A program made the translations under genes and the position numbers. DNA of 64,000 bases from Astrothelium macrocarpum (lineage: Eukaryota > Ascomycota > Dothideomycetes > Trypetheliales > Trypetheliaceae). Positions 24,131 through 37,365 of the stretch are shown one piece after another. Position 1 is the first letter of the stretch, and the number at the start of each line of letters is the position of its first letter. Where the stretch lies: NCBI GenBank assembly GCA_021030915.1, contig JAGEMR010000122.1, positions 1-64,000 of the forward strand, given 5' to 3'. The notes below the pieces were generated by a model that saw nothing but the letters and a program-made list of their open reading frames with translations, was not told where the DNA came from and did not search any database.

Positions 24131-25114
24131 CGGCCTCATAGCAAGTCTGCACATGTCAAACAGGAATTCATTTTTGAGCTCGTTGGTATTTTGACTTCTG
24201 CTCTCATTTCAGGTCACTGTTCGGTCAATCTGCTGAACCTGCACAAATTGATCTACTTTGTTGTTGAACCACACCAAATAATCGAGGTTGAATGATAATA
24301 TTGGCATACACTGGTTAAATAATTCGATGCAAAGTCTACAAGAGTAATAGGAAGCAAATTCCAAAAGACTACAATTGAGGTCAAAGTAAATTTTTGTGCT
24401 TTTCATCTCCTATTTCATGATTCGGTATTGAAGTCAGCCTTGGTAGAGGAAGTCGGAGTTAGTGGGTCTCCCAATCATAATGTATTTCCAATGCAGAACA
24501 GGAACGCTTGGTTGGATAAGAATAAATTATATGGTGTTTCGAAGCTCTTATGTCTTTTTTGAAAAGCATCTGAAGCTTGATATCGATATCGTCTTGCAGT
24601 CACCCTCTCTTATTGCATCGAATTCGATTCTCAATTCACGTCCCACAACTTACCCGTACGAGCCCTTCATACCACTCGGAAGAGTGCAATTGATATTAGT
24701 TAGAACAATGTTCTTTGATAATGTCATCGTCTTGCTCAGAGGATGGACGTCACAATGCCCGCCTTCATCTGAGCAAAAGCCCTTCACCGCGTAGATCCTT
24801 GCACCAAGATTGAGCCATTGCGCAAACTTATGCCAGATACTGTAAATCTGGCTATATCAAGGCGTTCTGGGCAAATGACATATTCGGACAAGTGATGACA
24901 ATGAATTGAGGTCACTGTAGATTAACCAAGCTCAAGTGGAAGTAGATGGATGTCGCATTTGCCAGATGCTATTGAGATAGGCTTGCTGGACATAGCAAGA
25001 CTATGTCTCTTGAAAAACAGACCGCTATGGGAATAATCAAGTCTTAACACAGACACAGACAGGACACAGGTGTATTCCACTCGAGAAGGCCCAAAGAAAG
25101 TTGGCCACCAACTA
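24131..25114. other. Intergenic between MITE B and the RhoGEF 3' end
   Basis: Weak short ORFs only; no recognisable feature. Confidence 0.5.
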
Positions 25115-28100
25115 TTACCCTCTAGCCCAGAAATCCAGACTCGAAATGACGTCCTCACCCAACTCATCCTCATAAGCGTACAAGATCTAGTCAATAATCA
25201 GCACAGTCCCTTGAAAAGACAAAACACGGAATCGCAATTAGGAGTCAAGTCATCTGCTTACCTCACGCGTGCTCGAATGCAACATCCTAATATTCTTGCC
25301 CACCACCACCGCCACCAGCCCCGCCGTCTCCATATTCCGAATTTCGATAAAGCTCGGCTCGAACGCCAGAATATATGGACTGAAGATGGCAAATGCTGTC
25401 GGGTTCCCCTCCCAATTGATGACCCATTCCTGGCGCGCGCGCCACCCGTTGCGGTTGACGAAGAAGCTAAAGTCCGTGTAGCAGAGCAGAAACTCCGATG
25501 CCAGGCGCTCGATGTGGATGGGCTTGATGGATTCGCGGCGCGCAACAAAGTCGAGGGAGGTGTCGGCCTGGTCGAGCAGGGATTGTGTCTCGAGCGTTTC
25601 GAGGGAGACGACTTCGAAGCCGCGGGCACAGCCGACGCAGAGTTTGGACTTGAGGAAGTGGATGCTGTTGGAGTCGGAGGGGATGTAGAATTCCTGGGAG
25701 TCATTTGAGTTAGCTATGATCATTTGTTAAGAGTGGGCAAAGTCATCAGCGACGTACCTTGTAAGGCTTTAGTACATCCTGTCCCCCGGCAAGCATCTTG
25801 GCAAAACCAGATTTCTTCTTTCCCTTGGTCATTGAATCCATCGGCTCATACACCTTGATCGTACTGCTCAATGCGCTCGTCTTCACACAACAGACAAGAT
25901 GCTGTCCGTTGCAGATGCCAACCTTGAAAAAGTTGGCATGACATATCCTACGGCCGCGCTTTGTTATGGTATTCTGTGTGTCTTCGGAATCAAGAGCTTC
26001 CAAGGGGAATGAGTAGATGGTCTTCTCGGATAAGACGAGGAGGATTTGGTGCTGTTCCAACACATCGATCTGGGTAACGGAACGGTTTTCGAGTACTCGT
26101 TTGGGTCTTGATGCAGGATCTTTGCCTTTGCGTTCCGAGACGTAGACACCGACATCTGTGCCATATACAAGTTTTCGGCCGCCGTCTGTCCGTCTTGTTA
26201 GTATTTTGCAAAGACACAACCTGTAGATAAACTCACCAAGCGGAACGCAGCAATTCACCCTCATGGTAGGAGAGAAGAATCCTTCATTCAAGATAGTCTG
26301 TGTATAGACCTTACTGCGCTCTTCCAGACTTCGTTGCTGTGCCTCGATGTGCTCGATCCACTTCCGTCTTTGTACCTGTGTGGTAGCCCAAAGCGTTGTT
26401 TCGTAGCCGCCTTTGCCAATGTGTTTGAATGTGATGGGATACCCCTGCTGCTTAGGGTCTGCTTTAGGAGTCGCGCTTGTCATCGATCGAGTTCCAGGTA
26501 TCAAGCTGGAAGAGGGTCTTTTGCTAATGCCTGTTTTTGGAAGGACCTCGTCCATCTGAGTGATGACCAAAAGTTCAAGTGGGATGGGCTTCTTGTAGAC
26601 CTTGAGTCCTGGTCGCTTGTTGACCGACTTTTCTCGGACGAGTAATACAGCATGATCAAACAGATATGCTTGAATGTCGCCTGTGGTATCTGCTGGGCCT
26701 TTCTTGAGAGAACCTTTGAAGACTATTTGCCGATTCTCTTCAGTAAGCTTCAAGTCAATGTATTCTCCAGGAGGGAATCTAAGTTGCTGATTTAGCTGCA
26801 TAAGATTGAAGTGGTTTTCTGCTCTTCCCGTTGCAGCGTTAACTCGACTAAGCCATTCTCTTATGCTTTCTACAGCTCTAGGAATGTCTCTCTTGTCAGG
26901 GTTGTCCTCCTTTGTGGATTTCGCAACTTGCTCTAATAATAGTGGATATCTTGCCAAACGTGTGGTCGGCTTCGTCAAGTAACCGTTTAATTCCAATTTC
27001 CTTGATTCTTTGAGCCTCTCAGTCTCATCAACCAATCTGGCAAACGCAGGATTGGCAGTTTTCTCCCTCTCAAATTCGAATTTTCCAAACAGTTGACTGG
27101 CACCGTATCGAATGAATGGCTCGCAATTTGGCACCCAATCCAAGAAAATGTCACCTACAGAGTAGACTACTGGATTTTGATTTTGTCGCCTTGTCAATGC
27201 ATCTGCTAATCTCGAGTTTACGGCCAAGACATCACGGACATTTGAGAAAACCGTTCGAATAAATTTCTCCCGTCGAACTTCCGGTATTGGAGAAGGATGC
27301 TGTGGATCATTTGAGCGAAGCGGCTTGATCCAAAAGTCGTCAAGATATTCGAGATCCTTGACAAAGTCTCGTTCCGTATACATGATTTCGGAAATAACCT
27401 CTTGTCGTTTCCTTTCCTTTTCGTCCACACTGTCGGCAACTTCTTTTGACACTGTGTTGATCCACAGCTTTTGCTCGTCACCTGGTTCATCGTGCAAACT
27501 CGATCTCGACTCTTCCCGCTTAAGGCCTGGTCCGGCTTTGATGTTGAGTCTGGCCTGTTGCTCAAGTCGGCGAGGACACGCGATGGAGTAGCATAATTTG
27601 TCCCTGGTACAAGTGGGCGAGTAGCAGTCTGTCAACAAAGTAAAAACTCCATTGACTTCCGAAGTCTCCTCCACCATGGTTTCCCGAAATCGATATAGTT
27701 CGCCAGGAGAATCTCGTAATCGATGATTATAAGTGACATCATGGAAGAATTTTTGTGCGTCCAAGGACCTGCCTAGTAGCAGCGCGAGGTTTCTATCCGT
27801 TGTCTTGATGATATATGCTATCAGATCCACAGCTTCCGCACCGGTGAATACCGCAGTGTACAGCAATCCATCTTTTTCTTTGTCAGTTGTGCCAATATTA
27901 CCCCTGAATGTGTCTGCAACTCTTGAAAGAAGGGCAGGGTAGACCAATGGTGCCTTCCTCTGTACAACCATATTTTGCTGGGTCGATAGACTATTTGATT
28001 TCGACATTGACGGGCGAAGTGTTGCATCCGAATTTTCGGTAGGTGCGACAGTGGATGCCATTGACATGGTCCGTGTAGGGTCTATAGCAATGTTGCTTTC

Positions 28101-28943
28101 TTTACTGTCAGATCTAGTCTTGGAGCCTGGACTTTGCGGAGCATTCGAAGAGAATGATCCACTTGCTGAGTGTCCTCCTGCCGGTATCTCGTGCGAGTTG
28201 CCCGAACCAGACTCTCGCCGTCGACTTGGAATTACTCTTCCGCTCATTGTTTGTGAGAAATCACTATCTCTTGAATAAGAAGACATAGACATTGTACGCT
28301 CGTCTGGTCTTTCAGGCACCACTCTACCCTGTGCAGTAGTCCTAGAATGATAGTTCATATATGGTTGTTGTCGGAAGGTATGTGCAGGAGCAATATTGTA
28401 ACCTTGTCCAGGCGATTGAAATGTTGGACGTGACATTGTTGCGAGGGATTGTGTTCGATAAGGATCGGAGTTCATGGCACCTCCGCTCGGCGGTCCTCTG
28501 TTCGGGAGGTTGCGATTTGGATATTGCTGTGGGGGCTGGGTTCGAGGATCGACACGCTGTGGTGCTCCATACGGTCTACGATCAGGCCTTATCGGCTGTG
28601 GCATGTTTTGGTATGGGGGCTGGCGTATTTGTGAGTTTGGCTGTGAGTATTCTTGAGTTCCATTTCCTTGAGGGTAACCGTTCACTTGAGGTGGGGGATA
28701 ACCATTGACCTGGGGTCTGATTGGAGGCACTCTCTGCATTATATCAGATGTCTGAGACGACATGGTCTGCGCACGTTCGGGTGAGCCTTGTTGTGGCTGG
28801 TTGCCCATGGTTTGCGTTCGTCCCGGCGGTGGCCGAGCCCCAAAGATGGACGAAAAAGCGGCATCTCGCTGAGTGTTGGTAGAAGGCCCATATTGAGCAG
28901 GCCGACTGTAATCTCGTCCTCCAGGAGAACCGTAACTCGCCAT
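25115..28943 (-). CDS. rom2: Rho1 guanine nucleotide exchange factor, Rom2-like (DEP-DH-PH-CNH)
   Basis: Four exons, complement(25115..25186, 25262..25693, 25758..26185, 26237..28943), give 1212 residues. The 51-bp intron 26186-26236 is stop-free and in frame, so an uncorrected reading would insert 17 false residues before the glycines of GGRKLVYGTDVG. Layout: a disordered Pro/Gln/Ser-rich N-terminus (1-320), DEP domain (about 330-430), RhoGEF/DH domain (about 515-700; ISEIMYTERDFVKDLEYL), PH domain (about 735-880) and CNH (citron homology) domain (about 895-1200; ends YAYEDELGEDVISSLDFW). Rom2-type proteins load Rho1 with GTP in the cell-wall integrity pathway at the cell cortex. The gene is head-to-head with the V-ATPase subunit c gene, sharing a 506-bp upstream interval. 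Confidence 0.95.
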
Positions 28944-29449
28944 GTACGCCTACCTACTCACGAACGGTCCAGAGAAAGGGAGAACATTCGATAAGGCCAG
29001 ATTGTGAAGAAAAGACTTTGAATAATATGCACAGAAAACGCTCGTGTATCAAGAGGTAAGAGAGTGTCTAGAATAATTTGTCGACAGTGTCATTCGTTTT
29101 GATACGACATTCTAGGATGTATGTTGGGGGCATGTGATGAATAGGCGTCGTTCGTTGCGGCGTGAGGAAGACAGTCGGTATGCTCGCTGAGCTCAAGAAG
29201 GAGCAAGCATGCGCAAATGATGCAAGAACAAATGGTTTGCGAGGGGAAGGCAGCGGGAAAAGGAAAAGGATCGGTTGAAGGTGTTTTGCCCTGTGAAGGG
29301 TCACTGTTGCTGCCGGCTTGCTTCCAATCCACCGCCACGTGACTATCGCCGACCTGGGGACACATCTGATCTCTCCACGGCCTGTTGATAGCTCATCGTT
29401 TGATTTTCTACTCGAAAAGCAGTACAACTCCATTCACCTACCTTCCAAG
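28944..29449. promoter_or_regulatory. Shared upstream region of rom2 and vma3
   Basis: The 506 bp between two divergent housekeeping genes must contain both promoters and 5' UTRs. No specific binding site is assigned. Confidence 0.5.
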
Positions 29450-30253
29450 ATGGCGGAAAACGATTTAACCCCCCGAAGTGCTCCATTCTTCGGCATGGTA
29501 CGTCTGTGTTTGTACAAGCATTTCAACTCGAGCTAACAGTTGATCCAGGCCGGTATTTCCTTCGCCGTAAGTCTACCTTCAAACCACATCGCACTAATAA
29601 CAATCTGATGTTTGCCTGTATAGATGATCTTTGGATGTGAGTGCGGGCCGTGCACGTCAACAAAAGGAAGGTACTAAGCTACAATGTGTAGGTGTCGGAG
29701 CTGCATATGGAACAGCCAAAGCTGGCATTGGCATTTCGGGCGTGGGAACATTTAGATCAGACCTCATCATGAAGGTTAGCATCTCTTCGATGCACCATGA
29801 CTTCTCAAGCTGACATGCCGCAAGTCGCTCATTCCCGTCGTCATGTCTGGTATCATTGCCGTCTACGCATTGGTGATAGCAGTCCTGATAGCTGGCGATA
29901 TGGCACCGCCCCCAGACAAAACCTACAGTCTATTCGGAGGATTTATGCATCTGGCAAGTGGTCTTTCAGTGGGAGCAACGGGTTTAGCAGCAGGCTACGC
30001 AATAGGAATTGTTGGAGACTCAGTATGTTGTCAGAACACATTTCCAAGGTATAGGAGGTGGCTAATAATATCAGGGCGTGCGAGCCTACATGCAGCAATC
30101 GAGAATATTCGTGGGTATGGTCCTTATCCTCATTTTCGGTGAAGTATTGGGTCTTTATGGGTAGGTTTGCTCACTTGTTAATTCTGCTGCTAGTACTGAC
30201 CAAGACGCAGACTCATCGTTGCATTGATTCTAAATACCAAGAGCAGAGGCTAG
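29450..30253 (+). CDS. vma3: V-type H+-ATPase proteolipid subunit c
   Basis: Seven exons: 29450-29497, 29551-29568, 29623-29635, 29692-29774, 29825-30022, 30075-30160 and 30211-30253. Two are micro-exons of 18 and 13 nt. The spliced product is 162 residues, the usual subunit c length. It has four transmembrane helices, with VGAAYGTAKAGIGISG in helix 1 and the proton-carrying Glu of FGEVLGLYG in helix 4. The subunits form the rotating c-ring of the vacuolar ATPase V0 sector. The first helix is pieced together from several tiny exons, which explains why no long ORF marks the gene. Subunit c' (Vma11) is a close paralogue; the length and short N-terminus favour c. Confidence 0.93.
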
Positions 30254-31042
30254 TTTGCATAATTCAAGCAAATATTTTGCTCAATGTATGATAATGTGTC
30301 GAGACAAATAAAAGGAATTCGACGTCCATTTAGCGTGTCCTGATATTCATGTATTTTTAATTTTGGGATGCAAGGACATCGATGACAGGAAGAATGCACG
30401 TGCGCCAATTAATAATCGAATGAGAAAGCCTTGGAGGTTGCATCCACAATGTACGCGTTATCTCAAGGTTGCTTTAGATAGCAGTGAATTCTGCCCAAAA
30501 TAGCATGTGACCATTCAGTCACGTCCACATATCCTTAAGGAACGAGACATCCAGGAGGCCTGATGACCCGATCAAGTGGAAGGACCTGGCTGTTTGGGCA
30601 TTCCGGAAGCTGTAACTGCGTCGCGACGCTGTTCCCGCCCGACGCCATGACAGTCCAAACCGCAGGACGAGATAGAAGGTATCATGGTAAAATCCGGAGT
30701 TTGGAGCCGGGACGGGAGTTTTGGGTGTTCCAGGCGCAAAGCAGGGTCGCATTCGACGAACACATGTCGCGGACCGCAACTTGAATCAGCCACCATCGTC
30801 ACCGACCTGAGCATGCACTCAATGACCCAGCCGCGCCAACCAACAACCTGTCTTTGCCAATAGACATCACCTCATGCCTCACATTCCCATGACCCTGACC
30901 TAGCGAGGTCTCCCATCAATTCCCTATTTCCCATTTTCTCCAGTTTTTTGTTTCCATTCCCGACTTTGCTTTTCTCCTTCGGATTATGTGCTAGTCCCGG
31001 CCGAAACCAACACCTGCGCATCAGACCACCTCAGCTGCCACC
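30254..31042. other. Intergenic upstream of PKA
   Basis: Contains the vma3 3' region and the long 5' region of the kinase gene, pyrimidine-rich near 30930-31000. No other feature found. Confidence 0.5.
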
Positions 31043-32520
31043 ATGGCTGCGACCGCCATCAGTCACCTTCTCCCGCACATCCATCGGAACGGCAGCGTCA
31101 AGTCCTCGAGTTTCTCCAAAGACGAGAAGCCGCGGAAGGGTGAAGACGAAGAGCACTACAGTGCACGCCGGCGAGAAGAGGAAAAGCGGATGCTGGCTGA
31201 TTGGGAGGCCGGAAAGCGGCCACTGGAACCGGCAGAGATAGCTGTTGATCCGAATCGAAAGATTGTGGGGCACTCTTCGAAACATTTACGGTGTGAAGAC
31301 TTTCAACTTTTAAAGACATTGGGAACTGGTCAGTCAAGGGAACTCCTCGGTTTGTGGATAATGTAGCCTGTGACGCTGACAATTGGAATTTCAGGTACAT
31401 TTGCGAGAGTCTGGCTGGCCCGACTTGCAAACCCTCGACAAGAAGACGACTCCAAAGTGTTTGCGCTCAAAGTATTGCGAAAGGTCGATGGTAAGGCATA
31501 ATATTTACTTGTTGCGATCATTGCTGCAGCATCATTCGGGCCAATGCTAATCAAAACTATTCAGTCATTCGACTGAAGCAAGTTGAACATGTCCGCAATG
31601 AGCGCAATGTTCTGGCTGCTGTCGCCGGCCATCCTTTCATCACTACCATGGTTGCGAGTTTCCAAGATCGCGACTCGCTGTATATGCTTGTAAGCTGACC
31701 CCAAGCGGAGACATGGCACCGGATCTCATTACTCATTCCCATCGCAGCTCGATTACTGCCCTGGCGGCGAAGTATTTAGTTATCTCCGACGAGCAAGACG
31801 ATTTAATGAAGAAACATCCCAATTCTATGCCGCTGAAATTGTATTAATACTGGAATTTTTACACGAATCACAAGGTGTCGCATACCGCGACCTGAAACCC
31901 GAGAATATACTCATAGACGCCGAGGGGCATCTGAAGTTGGTAGACTTTGGCTTTGCCAAGAAGGTGGATAATCGAGAGACATACACACTATGTGGTACAC
32001 CAGAGTACCTAGCTCCGGAAGTCATCCGCAACACCGGTCACGGTAGAGCGGTAGACTGGTGGGCCTTTGGCATTCTTGTTTACGAATTCTTGGTGGGCCA
32101 GCCTCCATTCTGGGATCAGAACCCAATGAAGATTTACGAACAGTATGACAATTGTTCCTCGTCCACTTACACAAAACCATTTACTGATCTACTTGCAGGA
32201 TCGTGGAAGGCGGAATCAGGTATCCGTCAGCCATGTCACAAAATGCCCGAGACATCATTGGCAAGCTGTGCACCGTTGATGTGTCAAAACGACTTGGGAA
32301 TATCCAAGGAGGTGCCAAAACCGTCAAGCAACACCCGTGGTTCTCCAAAATCAACTGGGACAACTTGTACCATCGGCGCATGAAAGGACCGATCATTCCG
32401 CATCTACGTGGCCCCGACGATACGAGAAACTTTGATGATTACGACCCGGAACCGCCCGGACGCGAACCATATACAGGGCAGATGTTCAACAAATTTGACA
32501 AGTCATTTGAGGATTTTTAA
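31043..32520 (+). CDS. cAMP-dependent protein kinase catalytic subunit (AGC family)
   Basis: Five exons: 31043-31328, 31395-31490, 31565-31689, 31748-32142 and 32199-32520, giving 407 residues. The start has a good context (CCACCATGG). Kinase motifs are all present: Gly loop GTGTFARVW, Lys in FALKVLRK, YRDLKPEN catalytic loop, VDFGFAKK (DFG), activation loop TYTLCGTPEYLAPE with the phosphorylatable Thr, and an AGC C-tail ending in a Phe-x-x-Phe-like SFEDF. The Tyr-Arg-Asp form is typical of PKA. An N-terminal charged extension of about 85 residues precedes the domain. The sequence resembles the second fungal PKA catalytic subunit (PkaC2/PkaB type) more than the long PkaC1 with its Gln-rich N-terminus; this is judgement, so no symbol is given. 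Confidence 0.92.
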
Positions 32521-33056
32521 TCCTTCAACTCGGCACAGGGGACAAGCCGCATGTCCCCGTTGTATAAATGCACGGAGCGGCTGTTGGTTGCATGTCATCA
32601 TTAGCGAGAGCATATGTTTTGTTTTTTGCTCCTTTCTCTTTTTGCGCCTCCTCTGGGTAAAGTGGATGTTATTGGATGGCATATTGAATGCCTGGTACTT
32701 GATGGGCAGGGTGCTGTGATAGTGTCCTGGTTGTTTACATGATGATCACGATTCCCTAGGTACTTTAATGCTAGTAGGCAATCGAGAGGAGCTCACGGAA
32801 CTTGCATTTTCAATACACAACATACGTCTATTTACTCCATGGCCTTGTAGGCATGGAATATGTTGATCGACTTTTGTAACCATGGGCATGGAAATATTTC
32901 GAACACTTCCAGCCCCGCGGAAGCTCCCCCGCGCCATTAGGTCCCATGCCAAACGCCATTTCCACACTTTGCACGACCCATAGCAAACGTGTTCAGCTTT
33001 CGCCTCTTACCCTATCGCATTCAATTCATTTCAGATGTGTGTATCGTGGGCCCAGA
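32521..33056. other. Intergenic
   Basis: Kinase 3' UTR region followed by the acyl-CoA synthetase promoter. Nothing else recognised. Confidence 0.5.
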
Positions 33057-35165
33057 ATGTTTCGACCCCTTTGGAAGGCGCGAGCACCCCAGAAATTTTA
33101 TCGCGCAGCCTTAAAACGGTCCTCTTCGACACAAGCTTATAGCAAAGGACCTTTGGAGGTTGGAATCATTACCCTGAGCTAAAAGTTGTTTGAAATACAG
33201 CTTAGTAACGGAGTCTAGCCGCCGCTTCTTGGTGAAACAGTTGGACAGCATTTTGCCTCTATAGTCTCGAAGCACGGAGACCGCTTAGCGTAAGATTTTG
33301 TGTAATTTTCTTATTTTCCACTGACGAAGCAATGTGAAAGTGTGATTTCAAGTAGTCAACGGACTCGACTCACCTATGATGCCCTCGACACGGCAAGCAA
33401 TGCACTTGCCAGAGGATTGAGAGCGAATGGTGTTCGAAAAGGAGACCGCATTGCTGTCTCTCTTGGAAATAATATCGAGTTCGCCACGGTCAGTACTGGA
33501 CCGATAGTCAACAATGCTAGATATAGTTCCTGATTTCTGGCCAGACAACTTATGCTTTATTCAAACTCGGAGCAATCCTTGTGCGTAGAATTTTCCTGGC
33601 GCGATGTTCGCCCTCTCACGGACAGAGATATAGGTACCCCTGAATCCGGCCTTTAATGCGCAACAAGTCTTATCCGCACTGAACCACCTTTCATCATCTT
33701 GTCTCATTATTGGTACTGAGACCAACCTACCTTTCAAAGAGCCGCGTACAAATATTCCTCTCCTGAGCAATCTCGTCCCGAATCTTCGCGGGAGTCGACT
33801 AGAATCCGAGCTCGTGCCCTCCCTTCGAAAAGTCATCCTCGTCAACAACTCCTCCGGCCGTATTGACTGCTCCGAGTTCAAAGCTACCAGCAAATATGAT
33901 CATGTCCTCGAAGAAGGAGGCGCCGGTCGAACCTTCGAAGATCAACAGCTCCACCCGGATGAAGTAGTGAACATCCAATTCACGTCTGGCACGACTTCGA
34001 TGCCCAAAGCCGCATGTCTGAGCCATCGCAGCATCCTCAACAACGGTGCCAGTATAGGCGACCGCATGCTGCTCACTCCCGAAGACATCGTTGTCTGTCC
34101 ACCGCCACTATTCCACTGTTTCGGCTCCATCCTCGGCTACATGGCGACCGCCACACACGGTTCAAGCATCGTCTTCCCCGCCGAGGCCTTCGACCCAGCC
34201 GCAACACTGCACGCCGCCCGCGACGAACGTGCGACCGCCCTGTACGGGGTGCCGACCATGTTTGTCGCGGAGCTCGAGCTCATCGGCGCCCCCAGCTCAC
34301 CATTCAAGGCGCAGGATTTTGCGACGCTCAGGACGGGCATCGTGGCGGGATCGACCGTCCCTGCAGAGCTGATGCGGAAACTGCATCGCGTGCTGAATCT
34401 GACAGAGCTGACCATTTGCTATGGGATGACGGAGACGAGTCCCGTGAGTGCAATGACGACGACGGACGATCCGGTGGAGAAGCGGGTGGAGAGTGTGGGA
34501 AAGCTGCTGCCGCATGTGGAGGCGAAGGTGGTGGATACAAAGGAGAGAGGAAGGATTTTGAGGAGGGGAGAGAGGGGGGAATTGGTAGTGAGTGGGTATA
34601 ATGTGATGAAGGGGTATTGGGAAGATGAGGTTAAGACGAAGGAGGTCAGAGTGACTGATGAGGATGGGAAAGTATGGATGCATGTGAGTTGTCATTTCTT
34701 TTCGCGCAAAACAGTGACATTTGTGCGAAAGTGAAATTACTGATACTCATGACAAAGACTGGAGACGAAGCGTTAATGGATGAAGACGGATACATCCGTA
34801 TCACAGGTCGCATCAAGGACTTGATCATTCGAGGTGGCGAGAACATTCATCCCCTAGAGATCGAAAACTGTCTCTTCGCCCATCCCGCCATCGCTGAAGT
34901 CTCAGTCGTAGGTCTTCCCGACGAAAAGTACGGCGAAGTTGTTGCTGCGTTTGTCGCGAAACATAGTCGTGAGGAAACCACGCTAAGGCCTTCCGAGGTG
35001 AGAGACTGGGTAAGAACACGATTGAGCAACCATCTAGTACCAAGATATGTGTTCTGGATCGATTCAGCAGCCTATCCAAAAACGTCAAGCGGTAAGATTC
35101 AAAAGTTCAAGTTACGGGAAATGGGTCAAGAAATGGCGAAAAAAGGGTTAGGATTGGAGGCGTAA
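33057..35165 (+). CDS. Medium/long-chain acyl-CoA synthetase (ACSF2-like, AMP-binding)
   Basis: Six exons: 33057-33158, 33219-33289, 33341-33488, 33545-33580, 33634-34683 and 34758-35165, giving 604 residues with all phases closed. The N-terminus (MFRPLWKARAPQKFYRAALK) is basic and acid-free, as in a mitochondrial presequence. ANL-superfamily motifs follow: FTSGTTSMPKAACLSH (AMP/phosphate loop), YGMTETSPVS, TGDEALMDEDGYIRITGRIK (hinge) and the C-terminal catalytic Lys in KTSSGKIQK. The enzyme activates a carboxylic acid via an acyl-adenylate to its CoA thioester; a fatty acid is the likely substrate. The loop has Ser where Gly is usual (TTSMPK), a mild deviation. The gene ends tail-to-tail with a sugar transporter gene. 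Third-position GC is high in the middle exon. Confidence 0.92.
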
Positions 35166-35652
35166 ATGATTTCACATGGGGAGCCTTCCGCACTGCTTTT
35201 TGGGATTAAAGGACTTGATCTATTGGTTTGGGGTCCGGGAAATGTGAAAGTGGATGTTTATGAATCATCAGGAGGTCATACAGTGCTATGCTGAATTGAA
35301 TCGGGCTGGTGGGGAGACCCCCAGGTCAAATCTTTCCCTCTCCAAAAGCACATTGTTTATAGAAAAATATGGCACACAGTACCACCAGAAAATAGTGTTC
35401 GAGTTTACCCCACTATCTTATGACCTTGCCTTTCTACACTGATAGAATTTGACATCAATTGGTCAGCAGCTGTATAGGATCGGTATCAGATCAAAATGGT
35501 GTTTTGCAAAAAAAAAAAAGAATTTTAGAATATATGCTCATAACCTATCCACAACACCGAGCTGATTAGTACATGGTATTACGTCCACCAGCGCCTCGTT
35601 TAATACTTATAGCGTCGCATATTATAGGCTTGAGTCCAGATTGCCTCTGTAC
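35166..35652. other. Convergent 3' intergenic
   Basis: Tail-to-tail interval with an 11-nt A run near 35509. No gene seen. Confidence 0.5.
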
Positions 35653-37365
35653 CTACACGTCTCCATCCGAGCTGCTGCTCAACTTCTCCCCCTTATCCAA
35701 ATATTGCCTGTGCCAATCACTCTGCTCATAATCAAAGCTGGCTTCCCCATCTTTACCGTACCATAATGGTTCATCTCTTGCTACTTTGACCACAGTCAGC
35801 CAAGGCTTAGGACTCAATGCCGCCGCATGAAAGATGACATCGACTTCCTCCAAGCACCGATATGCTGTCTCCGGATAGAAGAAGTATACTATCGGGATGA
35901 TGGCGAAATTTGTCACCGCAAAGATGATGTAAGTCTTGTAACCAATGTTGTAGAAGGCAATAGGCGAGATCAACACCATAACGAAGTTGAAGATCCAGTT
36001 TGCGCTTGTGCTGAGCGCGTTCGCTGGTCCACGAATCCGCAACGGCGTGATCTCGACCGAATATAGCCATGACATGGCTTGCCAGCCCATGGCGAAAAAG
36101 CAAACGTAAACGAAGATAAAGACTGCTTGAGCAGCATGCGCACCCGGGTTGGCAATGTACGACATCACTGTCAGAATCACCATCGACAAGCTCATGCCCG
36201 CAGCACCGAACATCATCAGCCACCGCCGACCCCAGAAGCGATCGATACCGATAACAGCGATCAAACTAGCCCCGAGAAAGAGAGTAGACGCGCACGCAGC
36301 AAGCAGCCGTGCTACCCAGCCGGTGTATTCAGTACGCAGGACAAACATCATGGCGAAATACTGCGTAACGATATTAATGCCCGAGACCTGCTGGAAGATC
36401 TGGATAGCATAGGCAAGAATAACACGATGCAAGTATCTATTCTCATCGTTCGAGAACAGCATACTAAACGTGCCACTCGCCATCTGAATCACGGCATCCT
36501 TGATCGCCAAAAACTCATCATGGATATCCGGGTCCTCAGCAGACACATCATTCAACGCCGACAGCGTCTTCAACGCCGCGTCCTCCCTCCCCGTCAACAC
36601 CAGCCACCTCGGCGAGTCAGGCAACCGACTATACAGCGCCAGCGTCGCGAGCGCAAACACCAGCTGCACAGCGATGGGCGCGCGCCACGCCGCGCTCGAC
36701 TCGTACAGCCAGCCAAACGCAAACGTCATCCAGTAGGCGGTGGCGAGGCCGGCGGCGAGCCAGGCGCCCGCGGTGATCATGAGCACGGTGCCGCGGCGGT
36801 GGGCCTTGGTGCACTCGGCCTGCCACGCGGGCACCGTGGAAGTGTTGAAGCCGTTGCCGAATCCCGCGATGACGCGGCCCGCGATCAGCTGGCCGAGCGA
36901 GTACGACGAGGCTTGGATGATCTCGCCGACGATGAGGATGCTGATGCCGAGCATGATGGTCTTCTTGCGGCCGAGGATGTCGCCGATGAAGATGGTGAGG
37001 ATGGCGGAGAGGAAGCAGCCGATGTTCCAGGAGGCGACGGTGATGCCTGTGGTTGTCTGGGTGAGTATGATGATGGGGGTGCAGTGTGGGGGGAATGGGG
37101 AATGTAGCGGACCTTGGACTTGTGCGTGGTGCAAGTCGTTGTGTCCAATTGTGTCGATTCTGGGGAACATTCGACGGAAGGCATCGACGGTGATTAGGCC
37201 TCCCATATCACCTTGGTCGTAGCCAAAGAGACTATGGCTTTCGTTAGAGATTTAATAGAGCAATTGCTGTATCGAGTCTTACAAGAACGACATGCCAGCA
37301 GCCAAGCTAATGGCGAGTCCTAGGCTGGACCCTTTGAGGCCCATAAAGGTATGTGCCTCTGCCAT
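35653..37365 (-). CDS. MFS sugar transporter (SP family)
   Basis: Three exons, complement(35653..37046, 37113..37231, 37283..37365), give 531 residues. The 66-bp intron 37047-37112 is in frame and stop-free, so uncorrected reading inserts 22 false residues. The true start at 37365 gives MAEAHTFMGLKGSSLG followed by helix 1 and FGYDQGDMGGLIT. Sugar porter signatures are clear: GDILGRKKT after helix 2, LPDSPRWLV after helix 6, IDRFWGRRW and YPETAYRCLEEVD after helix 12. Twelve transmembrane helices are expected at the plasma membrane. The substrate (hexose, pentose, disaccharide or other polyol) cannot be told from sequence. A dense antisense ORF is a shadow of its high-GC third positions. Confidence 0.92.

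Noticed and set aside
34014..34601. 195-residue plus-strand ORF
   Set aside because: Out-of-frame shadow of the acyl-CoA synthetase exon 5.
36079..37107. 342-residue plus-strand ORF
   Set aside because: It is antisense to the sugar transporter, rich in Arg/His/Asp repeats typical of a shadow frame of GC-rich codons, and has no domain.
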